Positions 47,600 through 59,806 of a DNA stretch of 64,000 bases are shown here, one piece after another. The position numbers and the translations under genes were made by a program. The first letter of the stretch is position 1; every line of letters begins with the position of its first letter. The stretch covers positions 372,001 to 436,000 of the forward strand of contig NW_006763294.1 of the NCBI RefSeq assembly GCF_000218685.1, in the 5' to 3' direction. This stretch comes from Serpula lacrymans var. lacrymans S7.9 (lineage: Eukaryota > Basidiomycota > Agaricomycetes > Boletales > Serpulaceae). Below the pieces are notes generated by a model. That model saw nothing but the letters and a program-made list of their open reading frames with translations, searched no databases and was not told where the DNA came from.

Positions 47600-48240
47600 C
47601 AGCATATGAAACACAAGGTAATTACGTGAAGATAGTACGAATCATTAGAATGATATGATGAAGAAGTATTAATACAACAAATAAGTAAAGTGAAGCAGAA
47701 TAGAATGAGTCGAGGAAAGTAATGAGCGACGTAAAGGAGAGTGAGAGTGAGACCGTATGTGAACGAGAGTAATGGATACAGTAATGCAACGAGAGTAAAA
47801 CCAATAAGGGATATGAAAGTATGTGATGTAGAGACGCACAGCGTCAGTCAACAATGTTCTAAAAATATGAATCAGGACTAGAGTATGAAAAAGGACAAGA
47901 AGTTACTGACTGGTTATGAGCTGAACGGTGAAGACCCATGAGGGTATTCAACGGGAAAACGAGACAGCGAGAAAACTGATACACTAGACAAGTACAGTAA
48001 AGACAGGCGTAGTAATGAGTGAGTAATAGACTTCAGATAAGCAATAAGCGAGTGGGTTCATGAATATGCAAAAGAGTGTGGAAAGATGCCAAAATATGCA
48101 ACTAATGGATACAATGTGTTGAGCTATGGATTGCAATCGCAGCAGCAGGAGATAAAGACAAGGAAAGAAAGAAAGAAAGAAATTTTGATAATGAGGACAC
48201 GTAGATGCAGAGCATAAATGAACGAAATTCTAAAGGCGAG
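47600..48240 (+). repeat. Purine-rich (A/G) low-complexity tract
   Basis: The plus strand is dominated by A and G, with recurring GAGTAATG/AGTAATG and GAGAGTGAGAGTGAGA blocks, ending in a (GAAA)n run at about 48161-48181. It lies just downstream of the minus-strand zinc-finger-like gene, so on that gene's strand it would be a pyrimidine-rich 3' flank. Confidence 0.6.
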
Positions 48241-48309
48241 AGTTAGGGATAGAGTATGAAATCAAAGAGAAGCAGCCCACCGACCATAATCGACAGTAGC
48301 AGCGGATAA

Positions 48310-50190
48310 TCAGATCGTGCGCATTCTCTTGTTAGCGAACACAGGTTTCTTGGGAACACGAGGTGCGTTGGTGGCAAGAACAGGCTCAGCGTCAGGACAC
48401 CGCATTTTATGCTCCATGAAATCATCCAAGCGTACTACTTCTGTCGGACACTTGCTGCATTTGTACTTCATCCCGAAGTGAGCGACGTTGATGATGTGTC
48501 TTACAAGGTTTCTGGAAAGCATCGGTTTACCACATTCGCAACCCTTCCACCGACACTTCTGGCGCTGCTCATCTGCGTTAGGTTTAATGCTGGAAACAAC
48601 GCCGTGATGAACCTCGAAATGGGCTTTGACCCGAGCCTGGGTAGCGCCTACCCACATGCCGCAGGGCTTGTCCTCCCATTCGCATGGACGGATGTACATC
48701 TTCTCGTTGGGAGGTACAAGTGTATGCGCGTCTTCATCCTCCTCTCGTGATACACAAGCGCTGCATTGATCAAGTATGATGACAGGCGTTGTGCGTGGAC
48801 GTTTCCAGCCAGTGGAGTACTCGATGTCTGAGGACCGAGGCCCAGCAAGGTGATGACCGTGAGTGTCATAGATAGCAACATTGGCCATGTCACTGGCTTC
48901 TAACTCGTCACTGGGAGAAGAGGTTGTTGGGTAGTTTTGTGGTTTAGCAAGAGTAGTCGCAGGAAGGGAGGAGGAAGATGAAGTTTTGTAGGGCGGAAGA
49001 TCGAACCTAGCGGGAACAAGGGCGAAAGGCCGAGGAGGCCCCTTCGTCATGAGGGGGCCTGCAGTGACACATGGGGAACGCTGGTTCATGGGGTACGACG
49101 TTGGCTTAGAAATTGTAGAGACACTAGGAAGTACATTTGACGCCAACGGCTGTTCGACATAAGATTGAGGGGAGAGCGACGGAGGGTAGTCAACATGACT
49201 GTAAACCGCGCTTTCAGGTACTTTCCCAGGATACACTGGTAAATCCGCTACAGGAGGGTTGAATGAGCGCAGCTTGGGGGCACTGGCAGCAGTCTTCGAA
49301 AGGGGTAAAGAAGTCATCTTAGATGGCGATTTCCTGTAAGGAAAAGAATACAGTTAGTTATGTTTGAAACAGAATAAGAGGAGAAAGATACTTGCCTCGG
49401 AGAATATGAAGCGGAAGAAAATAACTTGGTCTGCTGGTCCCGTGGATGTTTCCTGTCAAAAGAGAAAAAGTTAGTATGTGTATATGAAAAGGAAAGAAAA
49501 GGATACTTACGCGCGACGTGGCAGAGAAGTTCGTTTGGAAGGGCTATCATTTTCCTTCGATTTGGTACTATCGCTGTCCTTCATACAAATGTCTGGCGTG
49601 GGGCTGCGAGGCATAGGTAAGATTGGGAGATTGTAATTGCGCCCATACCTGAAAACAAAAAAAGTTAGTAATGCAATTTTATGGACGAAAGAAACAACGT
49701 ACCATGAAATATCTTTCTTCATCGGCTTGCCGTACACCATGTTTAAACCAGGTGAAACCGGCATGTAATCTGTCCGTCCATTACGAGTGTCGAACGGTGT
49801 TTTCAAATGTGGGACGTCAGTCCATAACCTGAAAAGAAGAGTTGGGTCAGCAAGTCGCTCGTTGATAGCAGCAAAAGAGAGAGAGAGAAGTGAAATGAGA
49901 AGTACTTACCCAGTTGTCGACGAAGGTTTAACTGAGTTCTCGCCTGCGAGACTGTAGCCGACCTGGCCGCTGTACACTCCAGAGTGCATACTATGCGACG
50001 CCCCACCGGTAGTATCCATCGCCTCGCCAAATGTCAACGGAGGAGGCACTTGGATGCCCTGATGTGAGCTCACAGAGCCAAGTGGAACAACACCGTAATT
50101 GTAGCGAAGTAACTCGGTCACGCTGTCCCAGACAGTGTCCCAGAAGGGGCCGGTGAATTGGTTCGCATCGTGGTTCGGTAAGTACGACAT
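48310..50190 (-). CDS. Zinc-finger-like protein, probable transcription regulator
   Basis: Not a named family. Five exons from ATG 50190 join to about 590 residues. The N-terminal two thirds is disordered and rich in Ser, Pro and Thr (for example RSPTPDICMKDSDS and KSPSKMTSLPLSK). The C-terminal 150 residues contain three consecutive Cys/His clusters: CEWEDKPCGMWV with HFEVHH; CRWKGCECGKPM with HIINVAH; and CSKC with FMEHKMRC. They look like degenerate or atypical C2H2 fingers, as in many basidiomycete regulators. A Lys/Arg-rich tail (VPKKPVFANKRMRTI) could be a nuclear signal. Introns are about 55-70 bp with clear GTAAGT/GTATCT donors. DNA binding is inferred only from the fingers. Confidence 0.72.
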
Positions 50191-52573
50191 AGCAGGAAGA
50201 ATACGAGGAGCTTGGAGGTGGAAGAATAGAAAGCGGGTGGGTATTAAAGACGACAGGATAGACTTGCACCTGGCAAACTATGAGGAGGAAAGCTGTGGAA
50301 GCTTCGAACGAGAGAGGGAGATGGTTTGTGAGGAAGGGGAAGAGGAGAGAAATGGGAGGATTTTATACCTTGGAAAAATAACGAATAAGCGAGGACAAAC
50401 AAAAGAATCCGGTGGACGAGTGGACGAGGAAGAAAGGGAAGGTGGACATGGGGACGCGCTTTGACCGTGTCGCGCGATAAATATAGTTGTGGACGCGTCT
50501 TGGACTTCTGCTCGTCCACCGATCAAGCCACAAAAAAATACGCACAAACTCTTGTTCCCGACTTGTGGAACACTTCATAATAGCTGATGATAAATGACCA
50601 GAAACACGGTATCCCAAGCTGGCAGCCTCTTGTGGAACACTAGTGATTACTTGGGCTCATAGTCTAAGATCAGGGTTCCATGAAACGACCACTGAACAAC
50701 GTAGGAACGAGAGCAAGCTTCTTTCCTGGCACCGTCAATGGTCGTTTCCTGATATTATAATCAGGTACGCATTGACTTTGAACAGCTTTGACCAACCCTC
50801 ATTATTAGCAGCGTAGAAACAGCTCATACTCTGCCTCCCAACTCCATAGTTTGGATTGTGTGTAGTTATCGTATCGGACATCTGTGGAGATCGCTATGTA
50901 ATTCCTTGAGCTTGTGTTATTTCTGTGAGTAGAGGGATAACGCACTTTCTTTTAGACGATATAACTTCCAGAAAACTTGTTTTCTTCAGCAAAGCAAACA
51001 CATTCAAACATTTGTCCTTAAAAGCTGAAGCTCATCGGATTATACCACAATCTTACTGTATCATCGGAGACTTGACGAATGTGTTGTTAGCTGCTGAACC
51101 CTTTCGACTCAGGTCAGAGGATCTCGTACATTCAACTGCTAAGATGACGACAAGTTAGTGCGAAAGAGACAGGTGAATTTTGAATAGATGAATGAAGTAC
51201 TGATATCTCACCTCTCCGATCTGATACACCAGAGGTCAAGAGAACGTCTGATGTATGCAAAAGGGCACGAGTCGAAAATCCCGATCCACAGTACACAGAG
51301 ACTTGCTCTCCCAGAGTGACTCAGACTAGTTATCGTGATATTTCTGAGTCCTGGCTGACTTTACTGTTAAATCACATCTGCAGGCTAGCGACGCCCAGCG
51401 TGCAACCCGGTGCGTGACGAGGTAAAGGCGAACCGTAGCTGAAATCAAGTGCATGAGCTTCAGCTAGAGGTTTTCTGGAAAGAGAAGCAATTTGAGCCGG
51501 ACTCACAGTCGTCATCGCCGCTTGTCTCATTTTCTGGGCTACGATTTCAAGTTGATATACGATATGTAGCTTATATCCTTATACCGTGAGCTTCTTATCC
51601 TTGATTGTGATTGTGCATGCAGATATTCTCAGCTTGCTGCATACCAGTCTTACCCATAAGTAAGCCGTAGGTTATGCTGTTGGGTGATGGGTGCATAGAA
51701 GTGTTAGTTATGATAAACATTAGACAAGCCCGTTGAACTTGAACTAGAACTTAAATCAGCCGCGGCCTTGCCAAGTCTATTAGGCTCCTACTACAGTCGT
51801 CGTACATTCGACGCATGTGGCCGCGTCGCTAACTCTGCCAGCGACTTCCATAACTCACTACGGCCAACCATCAACACTGAAGAAACTCTGAGGCTGACAA
51901 GATGACTTATAAGTCTGCAACTCAACCGTATCACACACACTGGAAAATAGTGTGACCAATGCACCGTGACGTTCTATAGAATCTCTGATGGAATCTACGA
52001 TGTAAGCAGCAGCGAATATTCCTCAATTTCATTCTGAACGTCGCTTACTCCAGTATTCTAACCACAAACTTGGCTTTCGTGGACTTTCTCAATCACTCTA
52101 AACTAAAACTTGGACATTTTTCTACAGTAAAGTCACGACGCATTCGCATTCGCATTCTCAATAGGTCCGTCTTTATTATGCCTCAACTATCTTTTACCCT
52201 ATCTTGTTTCGACCTGTTAGCGCCTGGGCATGTATTTTCCCCTTTCGCATTGAGCTTTACCGCTAGGTGTATACTATGCACAGTTTTTACGCGTTTACTC
52301 GCGAAGCGTATGTTCTGTGGAGACCATCTACCGTCAAACACCAGCAGTGCATAGGACCCACCCAAGTGCCGCTAAGATGCGGCCTTGCATGCTCGCCCCG
52401 ATGTCCGGCAGACAATAATTCGAGTAAACCGCCGCAGATTTTGACTGCATCTGAACGAGATCGAAGAAATATGGAAGAAAACTGTCTCACGCAATAACAT
52501 TATATAAGATATATCGATAAACCTGATCTATTTGATGCTATGGTACACTCCATGCAGTGATAAATTCCTGAAA
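50191..52573. other. Intergenic region, 2.4 kb, no gene supported
   Basis: The zinc-finger-like gene's promoter is at the left; within about 300 bases it is strongly GA-rich. Other short frames (50925-51158, 52070-52497) have no motif. No RNA gene or repeat was recognised. Confidence 0.45.
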
Positions 52574-55091
52574 CTATGTAACTTTCAATAAACCCTTGAT
52601 ACCATCCACCATCTTTAAAACTCTATCTCTCTCTTTTTCAGCATTTCTAATCCGCGACTTGAGAGTGCTCTTATCATTCTCAAGCGCTTCCTGTATTTCC
52701 GCCACCATAACAATCCGCTCTTTCATATCTTTTTCCATTAATCCTACCCTCTCCGTCAAAAATCGAGTTTCGTCCTGCGCTTTGTACGTCTGCTTGATTG
52801 CGTCCGCGACGACATCGTTGTTACGTTTGAACTCCTTCTCTAACTCCGCGATACGTGAATATATTAACCGCTTCTGGTCATCTGGTTGGTCGAGTTCTTG
52901 GACATTAGCTGTTATCGAGGTTGTGTTTATGGAACAAAGAATGTCGGGAGAGAAATCAGACCCTGTTAGAGATATAAGCAAAGTTGAGAACTTGTGTCGA
53001 TATAGAGCCAATGCTAAACACACCTACTGAATTATCTGAATGAAATTGCTCACGGTAGTAACCTGTTCTATCATTCTCCATCGGAAGACCTGGTCGCAAC
53101 TGGGCATTATTGCGCCCTGGATTGATATCAGTACGTTTCACCTAGGTAACGAATGGGAAACAACTGACCGGAATAACTTCGTTTCGCCGAAGGAGTTCTC
53201 TGCATCAAGTCTCCATCTGAATGCGCAGTGGGTGCCACGACCCTTTCTTCGCCGACCCCATTGTTTTTTTTGAAATTCGATGGAGATAATTTCGAGAATG
53301 ACCCCGCTATATAATGTAAAGGGTTGTTGGCAGAAGGCTCCATAGATGCATGAGAATCTTCGGCGGCTAACTGCGATCGAGTACGATGCAATTTTGATGA
53401 TTCTGGGAGGTCATCTCCGTCTTTGGAAACCCGACAAGGACCACTTTCCTGCCGCTGAGGACTCGAACCTATATGTCCAGTCCCAATAGCGGGTGAAGCG
53501 ACTACAGACTTCCCATCTCCGCACAAATCTTCAGATATTTTACTCCACCTAGACAGTAACCAGACCATCATCCTCTGTGCATTCGCCTTCGATGTTCCTC
53601 CGATCATGCGGTGTGCAAAGATCCGTGAAATATCCTCAAAATGAATACCGTTATCAGGGCACAGCGGGATTTGTGTGAAGAAACCAAAGAGGTAAAGGAG
53701 TAGGGAAAGATTTCCAGCGGGGAGGAACCGTAAGAGTATTTGCGCGATACTGATCTGGTAGACCTCGACTTCGTCGTCAACGTTGGAACGTAAAAGGACA
53801 TCTCGGCTGTATATCCGTCTATGTGAAGGTCGGCGACGGCGACGGGCATTCATTTCTTCGTCGTCTTCAGATTCCGCCTGCTCTCTTTGCTCCTGTCGTT
53901 TCACACTTGGTTTGACACACCAGTGCCAGAAGCCATCGTAAAGGATAGGATCAATGATAGGACCTGGAAGGTTAGAGAGGTAGGTAGAAAGGAGTGCACA
54001 GACGTCGGGCATAGCCTGTCCGCGCAAGCTGTACTTGGCCCCGAAATCAGGACTATGATCATAGATATCCATCAGCTGAAGATGGCGTTCACGATTCGGG
54101 AGAGCTCGGAAAAGTCCATTTTGATAGATACCTATTGATACATTAGTCTGTTCTTCACAACTTGGGTCAAGTCACAAACCTGTTCGATAGAGTTCCTCTA
54201 TGCATGCAATGACAACGATGGGTACATCGTGTCGATATTCCCCAACTACAACTGCAGATGAGGAATGCAGTAGTGCCTGATGCAGTGGGGCACCGATAAC
54301 ACCTGCTCAATATGTTAGAAATACTAAACAGAACGTGAGAGGTTAGACATACTAAAGTCTTTATCACATTGAGAAGGTCGCTGTTTTTCGTTCTCACACT
54401 GCTCCCGCATTGCGCCATCTCTTTTGTACAAGGTTAAGACGTCCTCGTAGAGTAGATAGTCCATTGCTCGATGTTTATCACGACGAAGTAAACCGTCTAG
54501 CTTTCGATAATACTTATGAGGGTTGAGTTTGGGAACATACGGTAGCTGTTGTCCTGATGACATATGAGAATCTGGGTCCTCCTCAATGTGCTCGTGGAAA
54601 CGAGAGGATGGCCTGCTGGAAGATGCAAGACCCTCTATATAGGGTCCTCTCCTCTGATCGTAGAATAGGGGCATTGCAGTCTGACCACAGGCCCGAGCAA
54701 GCCTGTCCTTCTCCATGTCCGCTTCTGACACTCGAGGCGAGAGTAGGCCTGCAGGGAGTGATAGATGACGATCACGATTCGTAGTTAAGGACTGAAAGTC
54801 GGCAGGCAAAGAATTCCGTTTATGGGCAGCTTCAGCGCCTGGGGGAGCCTGAGAGGAAGTTACACGTGGATTGCCGTTCAAGGGCGAACTTTCGTAGAAG
54901 TAAGGTGCAGGTGGGATTTCGTGGTTAGGCTGACGAAGTATACTGCGAGGCGGAGGCCTAGGACAGTCAAATTTACTAGAGCTGACTGGCTGAGACGATG
55001 GTCGAGGAGAACTGTGGGGAGAGTCAAGAGTATGGCGACTTGAAATTGGTTGAGGATCGGAAGAACGATGGTATAACGAGGAGAGCGGCAT
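52574..55091 (-). CDS. RhoGAP-domain protein with C-terminal coiled coil
   Basis: GTPase-activating protein for a Rho-type GTPase, acting on polarity and the actin cytoskeleton. The N-terminal 230 residues are disordered and Ser/Pro-rich (from ATG 55091, MPLSSLYHRSSDPQ). The RhoGAP domain is built across three exons: SVIGAPLHQALL, VPIVVIACIEELYRT, then GIYQNGLFRALPNRERHLQL, LRGQAMPDVCALLSTYLSNL and PGPIIDPILYDGFW. The Arg of GLFR is the expected arginine finger. A Glu/Arg-rich insert (near 53810-53880) interrupts the later part. The C-terminal exon (ending 52574) is a long coiled coil (KRLIYSRIAELEKEFKRNND and RIRNAEKERDRVLKM). Two introns with GTCAGT and GTAGGT donors near 53050-53190 keep the frame. 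About 750 residues. It is divergent from the first CFEM gene. Confidence 0.78.
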
Positions 55092-55971
55092 CCTGGAACC
55101 AGCAGGATGGTTTGTGAGATTAATCTAAAGCGGGATGGGAGAGAAATAGATAGAAGATTAAGATGTCGACAACGTGGCGAAGAAGAGCCTTAGAGTGTTC
55201 GGGCTCAGACCGCTGGTTCAGGCCCTTTTTCAAGGATGCGATGTGGAAGATTCAGTTTCGGGTAGATAGCGGTTCAAATTGATGGTCTGAACCGCAATGG
55301 GACAGAGGTACTCGAGGCCCATAGGCTAGAACATGGGATGATTTCATTTCGGACTGAAGGTATCCATCCAATGCAGTCTATCGATCAAAGGAGCTCGTCA
55401 GTTCTAGAACTATGTGCCAGAAGTAAGCAGATTGCAACACGTTTAGGAGTGCATATCAGAAGACAAGACTGCCGTTTGAACGAGTACCTGGAAAGAAGGG
55501 GCCACGGTAACGTTGTCCAACACACGCCCATGAATAACATTGGCTTGCCTTTAGCGCATTTAGGCTTCATGGAAAATTGGTGTCAGTTAGAGAAACAAAC
55601 TGCACATTTTAAGCAGCTGCAATAACGGACATGAAAGGGTGCGATCAGTTCAAGCCAATCACGGTAAAAGACCACGGCAAACGCCCGAGAATACGACCCT
55701 CGCACAAGATGTACCTCGTTGCTCATCGTCTCCGACAGCGAGGAACGACAGCTCGAGCACGTTTGTGACAGCGACGAGGTCCAAGTGTTTGTCCCTGTTC
55801 CTGTTCTCGACAATGTTCTGGACTCCCGCCCAGATCCCGTGACTTCTGAGAGACGTTCCCACGCTCTGGCTCATATAAGTAGACGCCCACCATACTTGCC
55901 CCAGATTTCCTTGAGTTCTGTCCAAGTAATCTCGCTTCCCCATTCACGACTTTTACACGCGTAAATTTGGT
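55092..55971. other. Divergent promoter region (RhoGAP / CFEM protein 1)
   Basis: 880 bases between two divergent genes. The short overlapping frames around 55583-55964 are motif-free. The last 60 bases form a pyrimidine-rich leader before the ATG. Confidence 0.5.
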
Positions 55972-56558
55972 ATGTTATTCAGCATCAAGTCTCTTCTCAT
56001 CGCTTCCGTTGCTGCGCTCGCAGTAAACGCGCAGAGCACCAGTTCCACCGCTCCAGGCTCTCTCCCAACTGGTCTTACCCCTTGCGTGGTTTCTTGCGTA
56101 AAATCTGCCGCTTCTACAGGGGGTTGTTCTAGCTTGTAAGAAAGTATACGATGTCACTCACAGAATGCTCTAAACGTGAATGCTGCAGCACGAACGTCTC
56201 TTGCATCTGCACTTCAACTGCGTTCCAATCTGCAGCTCTATCCTGTTTGAAAGCGAATTGTTCCTCAGCGGAAGTACAAGCTGCAACTCAGCTCCAGCAG
56301 ACTGAATGCGCCAAAGGCAAGTGACACGACATTGTAATGTCATTCGAAATGTCTCATTGGCTTATGTGGGCTCCCTTTTTTGTAGTTTCTAGCTCGTCTA
56401 GCTCTGCTTCTGCTTCCGGTACCGCTAAACTCGCAAGCTCTCCCTCAACCAAGGCTTCCAATGCTGCGATAGGCATGGCTCCTCTTGCCATCGAGGGCGT
56501 CGTTGGGATTTTGGTCACCTGTGCCGGTGCGTTGGTCGGCGCAGCTTTTATTCTCTAG
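55972..56558 (+). CDS. CFEM-domain GPI-anchored surface protein 1
   Basis: Secreted cell-surface protein of the fungal CFEM family; such proteins act in haem/iron uptake, adhesion or wall stability. Three exons (55972-56135, 56189-56316, 56386-56558) give 154 residues. The signal peptide is MLFSIKSLLIASVAALAVNA, cleaved before QS. Eight cysteines follow in CFEM order: PCVVSC, GGCSS, SCIC, LSC, ANC and ECAK. A Ser/Ala-rich stalk follows, then a C-terminal hydrophobic tail (GVVGILVTCAGALVGAAFIL) of the GPI type. Intron 2 must use a GC donor (AAAG|GCAAGT, 56317) with acceptor at 56385; a GT four bases further on gives an immediate stop. It is close in structure to the second CFEM gene 2.3 kb downstream. 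Confidence 0.82.
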
Positions 56559-58820
56559 AGGACTGGTGGAGCCTGGAGCAAGACATCAAACACGAGGGTC
56601 CTTCGTCGCTCTCACACTACTAGAACTGGCCTTTTACTTTTCTTGGAATGACTCTGGCACGAAACTCAAAAAAAAAAATTACGTCACGGCCTTGTTTGGT
56701 GATTCGTCTCTTTCTCTTCTCTTCTCGCGCAAGCCTGTAGCATTATGAACTTTGTAAGCTTCTTGTGTATTATCAGCTGGTGTCCTGTACCATCACCATA
56801 TCCTACCTGTCATCATTCCAGGATTTGTGTTAACATAATAATACTGGGATTCTTTGGTCTTTCCCGGTCGATATAACTGTCAGGTTGCTCCAAGGTTTGT
56901 TCGCCTCGTGGACAATTGCAAGCTCCACCTGCCGAATCAACACTCAGTTGATGGGATTTCTGTCAGGTTTTCTGATCTTTACATGTCTGGTAACGTACTA
57001 CATCCATGCAACCAAAGATCGAAACTGAATTTTGAACCGTACCGAAGGTTCAAATGACCCTCATGCATAGTAGAGAAGGACGAGCAGAATTTGGAATCCG
57101 CTATCATCCTATCATATATGGGGGTCGATCGAACACTCACGTCGATAGATAGTTTTTCCCCAAAAACCCTTAAAGACCCGAGTTCTCTCGTCACCCCGAT
57201 GATGATTGTGTCTGGGTGGTTGGAGTACCGTCCCGGTAGGTTGTGACTGGATTGTTGCAATACCAAACGTTACGAACTACACCAAGGCTTTCTTCTTCTT
57301 TAACATTATACTAGTAGTAATTTACATTTTTACGCCACTAACGCGTACCGTCTCCAGACAACACGCGCACTCTATGTCCAAGAGTTATGTTGTCTTCCTA
57401 TTTGGACACATTGTATGTCTGTTCAACGGTAACCATTCTAGGATTCTTGCACGTTTCCCTGATTTCTGGCTCAGAAGATATCGCCGACAAGTATCATAAC
57501 TTGAAGTGACTAGTAGTCTTACGAACGGCTTCAATGTTCCGCGCAGAAACATAGAACAAAGTAACGAGAGGAAACATACACAACCAGGGCTGGCACTCGA
57601 TATGAATTAAAATATAGTGAATATGAGGATCTGAACTTGGTAACGAGTCCTGTACGTACGTACTACTATAATGCTACCACCTGAACAACCCTTTATGGTA
57701 CACGATTCTTGAAATTAAATGAACGTGGAAGAGACAAATGGGGTTCAGCTGCTTTGACAATTCGAACCTGCTTACACGTGCACCCCCTGCCCTAGACCTC
57801 CCACAATGTCTCCGTAGATGGCTCGACATGACAAAGCCCTTCGCCATGCACAAGTTCTATACTTGACGCTGTGCACCACATACGCATGTCTCTCGTACAT
57901 CCCCTCCTGACCCCCCAGCGCCTCACGCCCATCATGATGTCGAACCCCCTCAGCTCTTCGTCTGACTAGAATTCGAAGCTTGAGCCTAAGCCTGAACTCC
58001 CTTTGAGCGCCTGCTGACTTCGACCCCTGGGCATTTTCTTCCTACAATAGCCTGAACAATAATATCAACGCCCACGTACGTATGTGACCCAAAAGCCCAC
58101 GCCGCATCGACGATTCTCAATCGGAACCTTCGTGAGTAGAGTTTGCGGATGCATATGGGACGTTTCACGGGCCATCCGCACCTTCGCTAGGGGGCCCAAG
58201 ACCACCAGCACACATGGCTCTCTCTTACTCCTTGACAACACCTATCAAACCAGGCGTTTCGTCGCCTTCTCCTAGGCGTAGCTTCTACAAGAAACCCCCA
58301 CTGACAGCCAGCTTCCTCAGTTCGGCCTACCTCCACCACGGGCCAGCGCCACCACTAAAGCTCAAAACGGTCGCAAGAAAATCATGAGAGTGTTACTAAA
58401 TATATCTCTCTCACCGCGGGCTTACCTGGCAGTTACCCCGAAAAGAGCGATGCATGGAATCAATTATCTTGATCAGCTGTCTCGTGCTACCATGTTACCC
58501 AAGTGTTACCCAGATCTAAAACCTCCAGGAATCAAGAGCTTGATCCGGCACAGTCTGGCCGTCTTTACATTTTTCTAGACCCAACCACGCCTTTTGTAGC
58601 CATAAGAAGCGTGGAGTTGATAAAAAAAAAAACACGCAGATTCCGCTCCACCTCCACTTTGCGCGGCTTTGAGCTCTTTAGGCATTTTCCCCCTTTTGTT
58701 CTTCCTGTGTGTTAAAGCTATTGTTGCGCTGCACTTAGCTCGTTGGTGAATTAGACTCTAGGCTCTCACAGACGCATCTTCCATCTCTATACGATCACTC
58801 TTACCTGACGACGACGCAAA
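56559..58820. other. Intergenic region between the two CFEM genes
   Basis: 2.3 kb without a supported gene; overlapping short frames on both strands near 57206-57499 and 57986-58275 look like chance. It contains an A9 run (56672-56680), another A-run near 58622-58631 and, at the right, the promoter of the second CFEM gene. Confidence 0.45.
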
Positions 58821-59806
58821 ATGTTCAAGCTTTTGTGCACTCTTTCATGCGTACTCGCAGTCTCAGGATTGTACACACAAACAACAAACCAACTCCCACA
58901 ATGCGCTAGCAACTGTGCTTCGGCCGCTGCGACCGCCTCAGGATGCTCATCCAGGTAAGTGTTTCGAACGAACTGAGCCAGAACTACCCGAAAGATCCAA
59001 CTAATCACTTGCATTCGTACTATTTGGGTAACTATAGCACTGACTCTTCATGCGTTTGCACGTCAAACGCTTTCCTGTCATCTGCAAACACCTGCTTTAA
59101 TACTTGTTCTTCGGCTGACCAGGTTGCAGCAAGCGAGTACTACTCGAGTCTTTGTGGATGTAAGTTTGGCCATGATTTGCTACAATCAGATGCTGATTAT
59201 TTGGTTTCATACATCTGATCTGCGCCTGACGTTTGTTCTGAACTTACCGCACTGCTAGTGAGTACCTCTGTTGGGTTCAGTACGAGTGCGAGCACTGCGG
59301 TCTCCAGCAGCAGCGCACCAGATTCGTCAGGTGAGGATATTCAAATAGTTATAATTCACGTGATACTAAATAAAGACGAAGGCACGCCTACAGCAACGAC
59401 AAGCAGCTCAAGCAGTGCAAGCAGCGTCTCAGGTAGCTCAGCTACCAGCAGTGGTGGTGAAACGACCACCGTCGTATCGACAGTTATACCAAGCACCTCA
59501 GGAGTAACGACGATAGTGACATCAATCGTGTCCGAAACGTCACCAGTTAGCACGGCGTCCAGTCCGGTTACTTCGGCGCCTTCGTCCTCAAGTACAATAC
59601 CGTTGACAACTTCATCGTCAACTAGTGTGACACCTGCGACGACGTTGACTGCCCCTTCCTCATTGACTACTTCGACTGGAGTGAGCACAACTGTGGTGCT
59701 TGAGACGCAAACGCCGACGTCGACGGCGACAAATGGTGCTATGGCTACCGCTGTGCGGTTCGTGGAGGGATTGCTGATTGCTGCAGTCGGTGTTCTGGTT
59801 CTGTGA
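58821..59806 (+). CDS. CFEM-domain GPI-anchored surface protein 2 (Ser/Thr-rich)
   Basis: Four exons (58821-58954, 59038-59159, 59259-59330, 59382-59806) give 250 residues. The signal peptide is MFKLLCTLSCVLAVSGLYTQ. Eight CFEM cysteines follow: PQCASNC, SGCSS, SCVC, NTCFNTC and SLC. A long Ser/Thr stalk, likely heavily O-mannosylated, leads to a GPI-type hydrophobic tail (FVEGLLIAAVGVLVL). Introns 1 and 2 have the same position relative to the cysteines and the same phases as in CFEM gene 1, indicating a duplicate pair. Intron 3 (59331-59381, GTGAGG...GAAG) is 51 nt and free of in-frame stops, so retention would insert 17 residues into the stalk (spliced protein 250, retained 267). Confidence 0.82.

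Larger units (their letters stand above)
46067..48309. other. Long intergenic region with repeats and a purine-rich tract
   Basis: No gene is supported; the 40-143 codon frames near 46070-46840 and 47209-47539 lack motifs. It contains a 9-nt tandem repeat (47491-47522) and a strongly purine-biased stretch (about 47600-48240), listed separately. The right end is the 3' flank of the zinc-finger-like gene. Confidence 0.45.

Noticed and set aside
53110..53190. Apparent stop in the RhoGAP gene after the Ser-rich region
   Set aside because: A 53-nt intron (GTCAGT...ATCCAG) removes it and joins the coiled-coil exons in frame.
54557..55043. Plus-strand ORFs over the RhoGAP gene's first exon
   Set aside because: Shadows of the Ser/Pro-rich coding region on the opposite strand.
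59356..59688. 110-codon minus-strand ORF rich in Val/Glu/Gly
   Set aside because: Reverse reading of the Ser/Thr stalk of CFEM protein 2; a typical artefact of repetitive codons.
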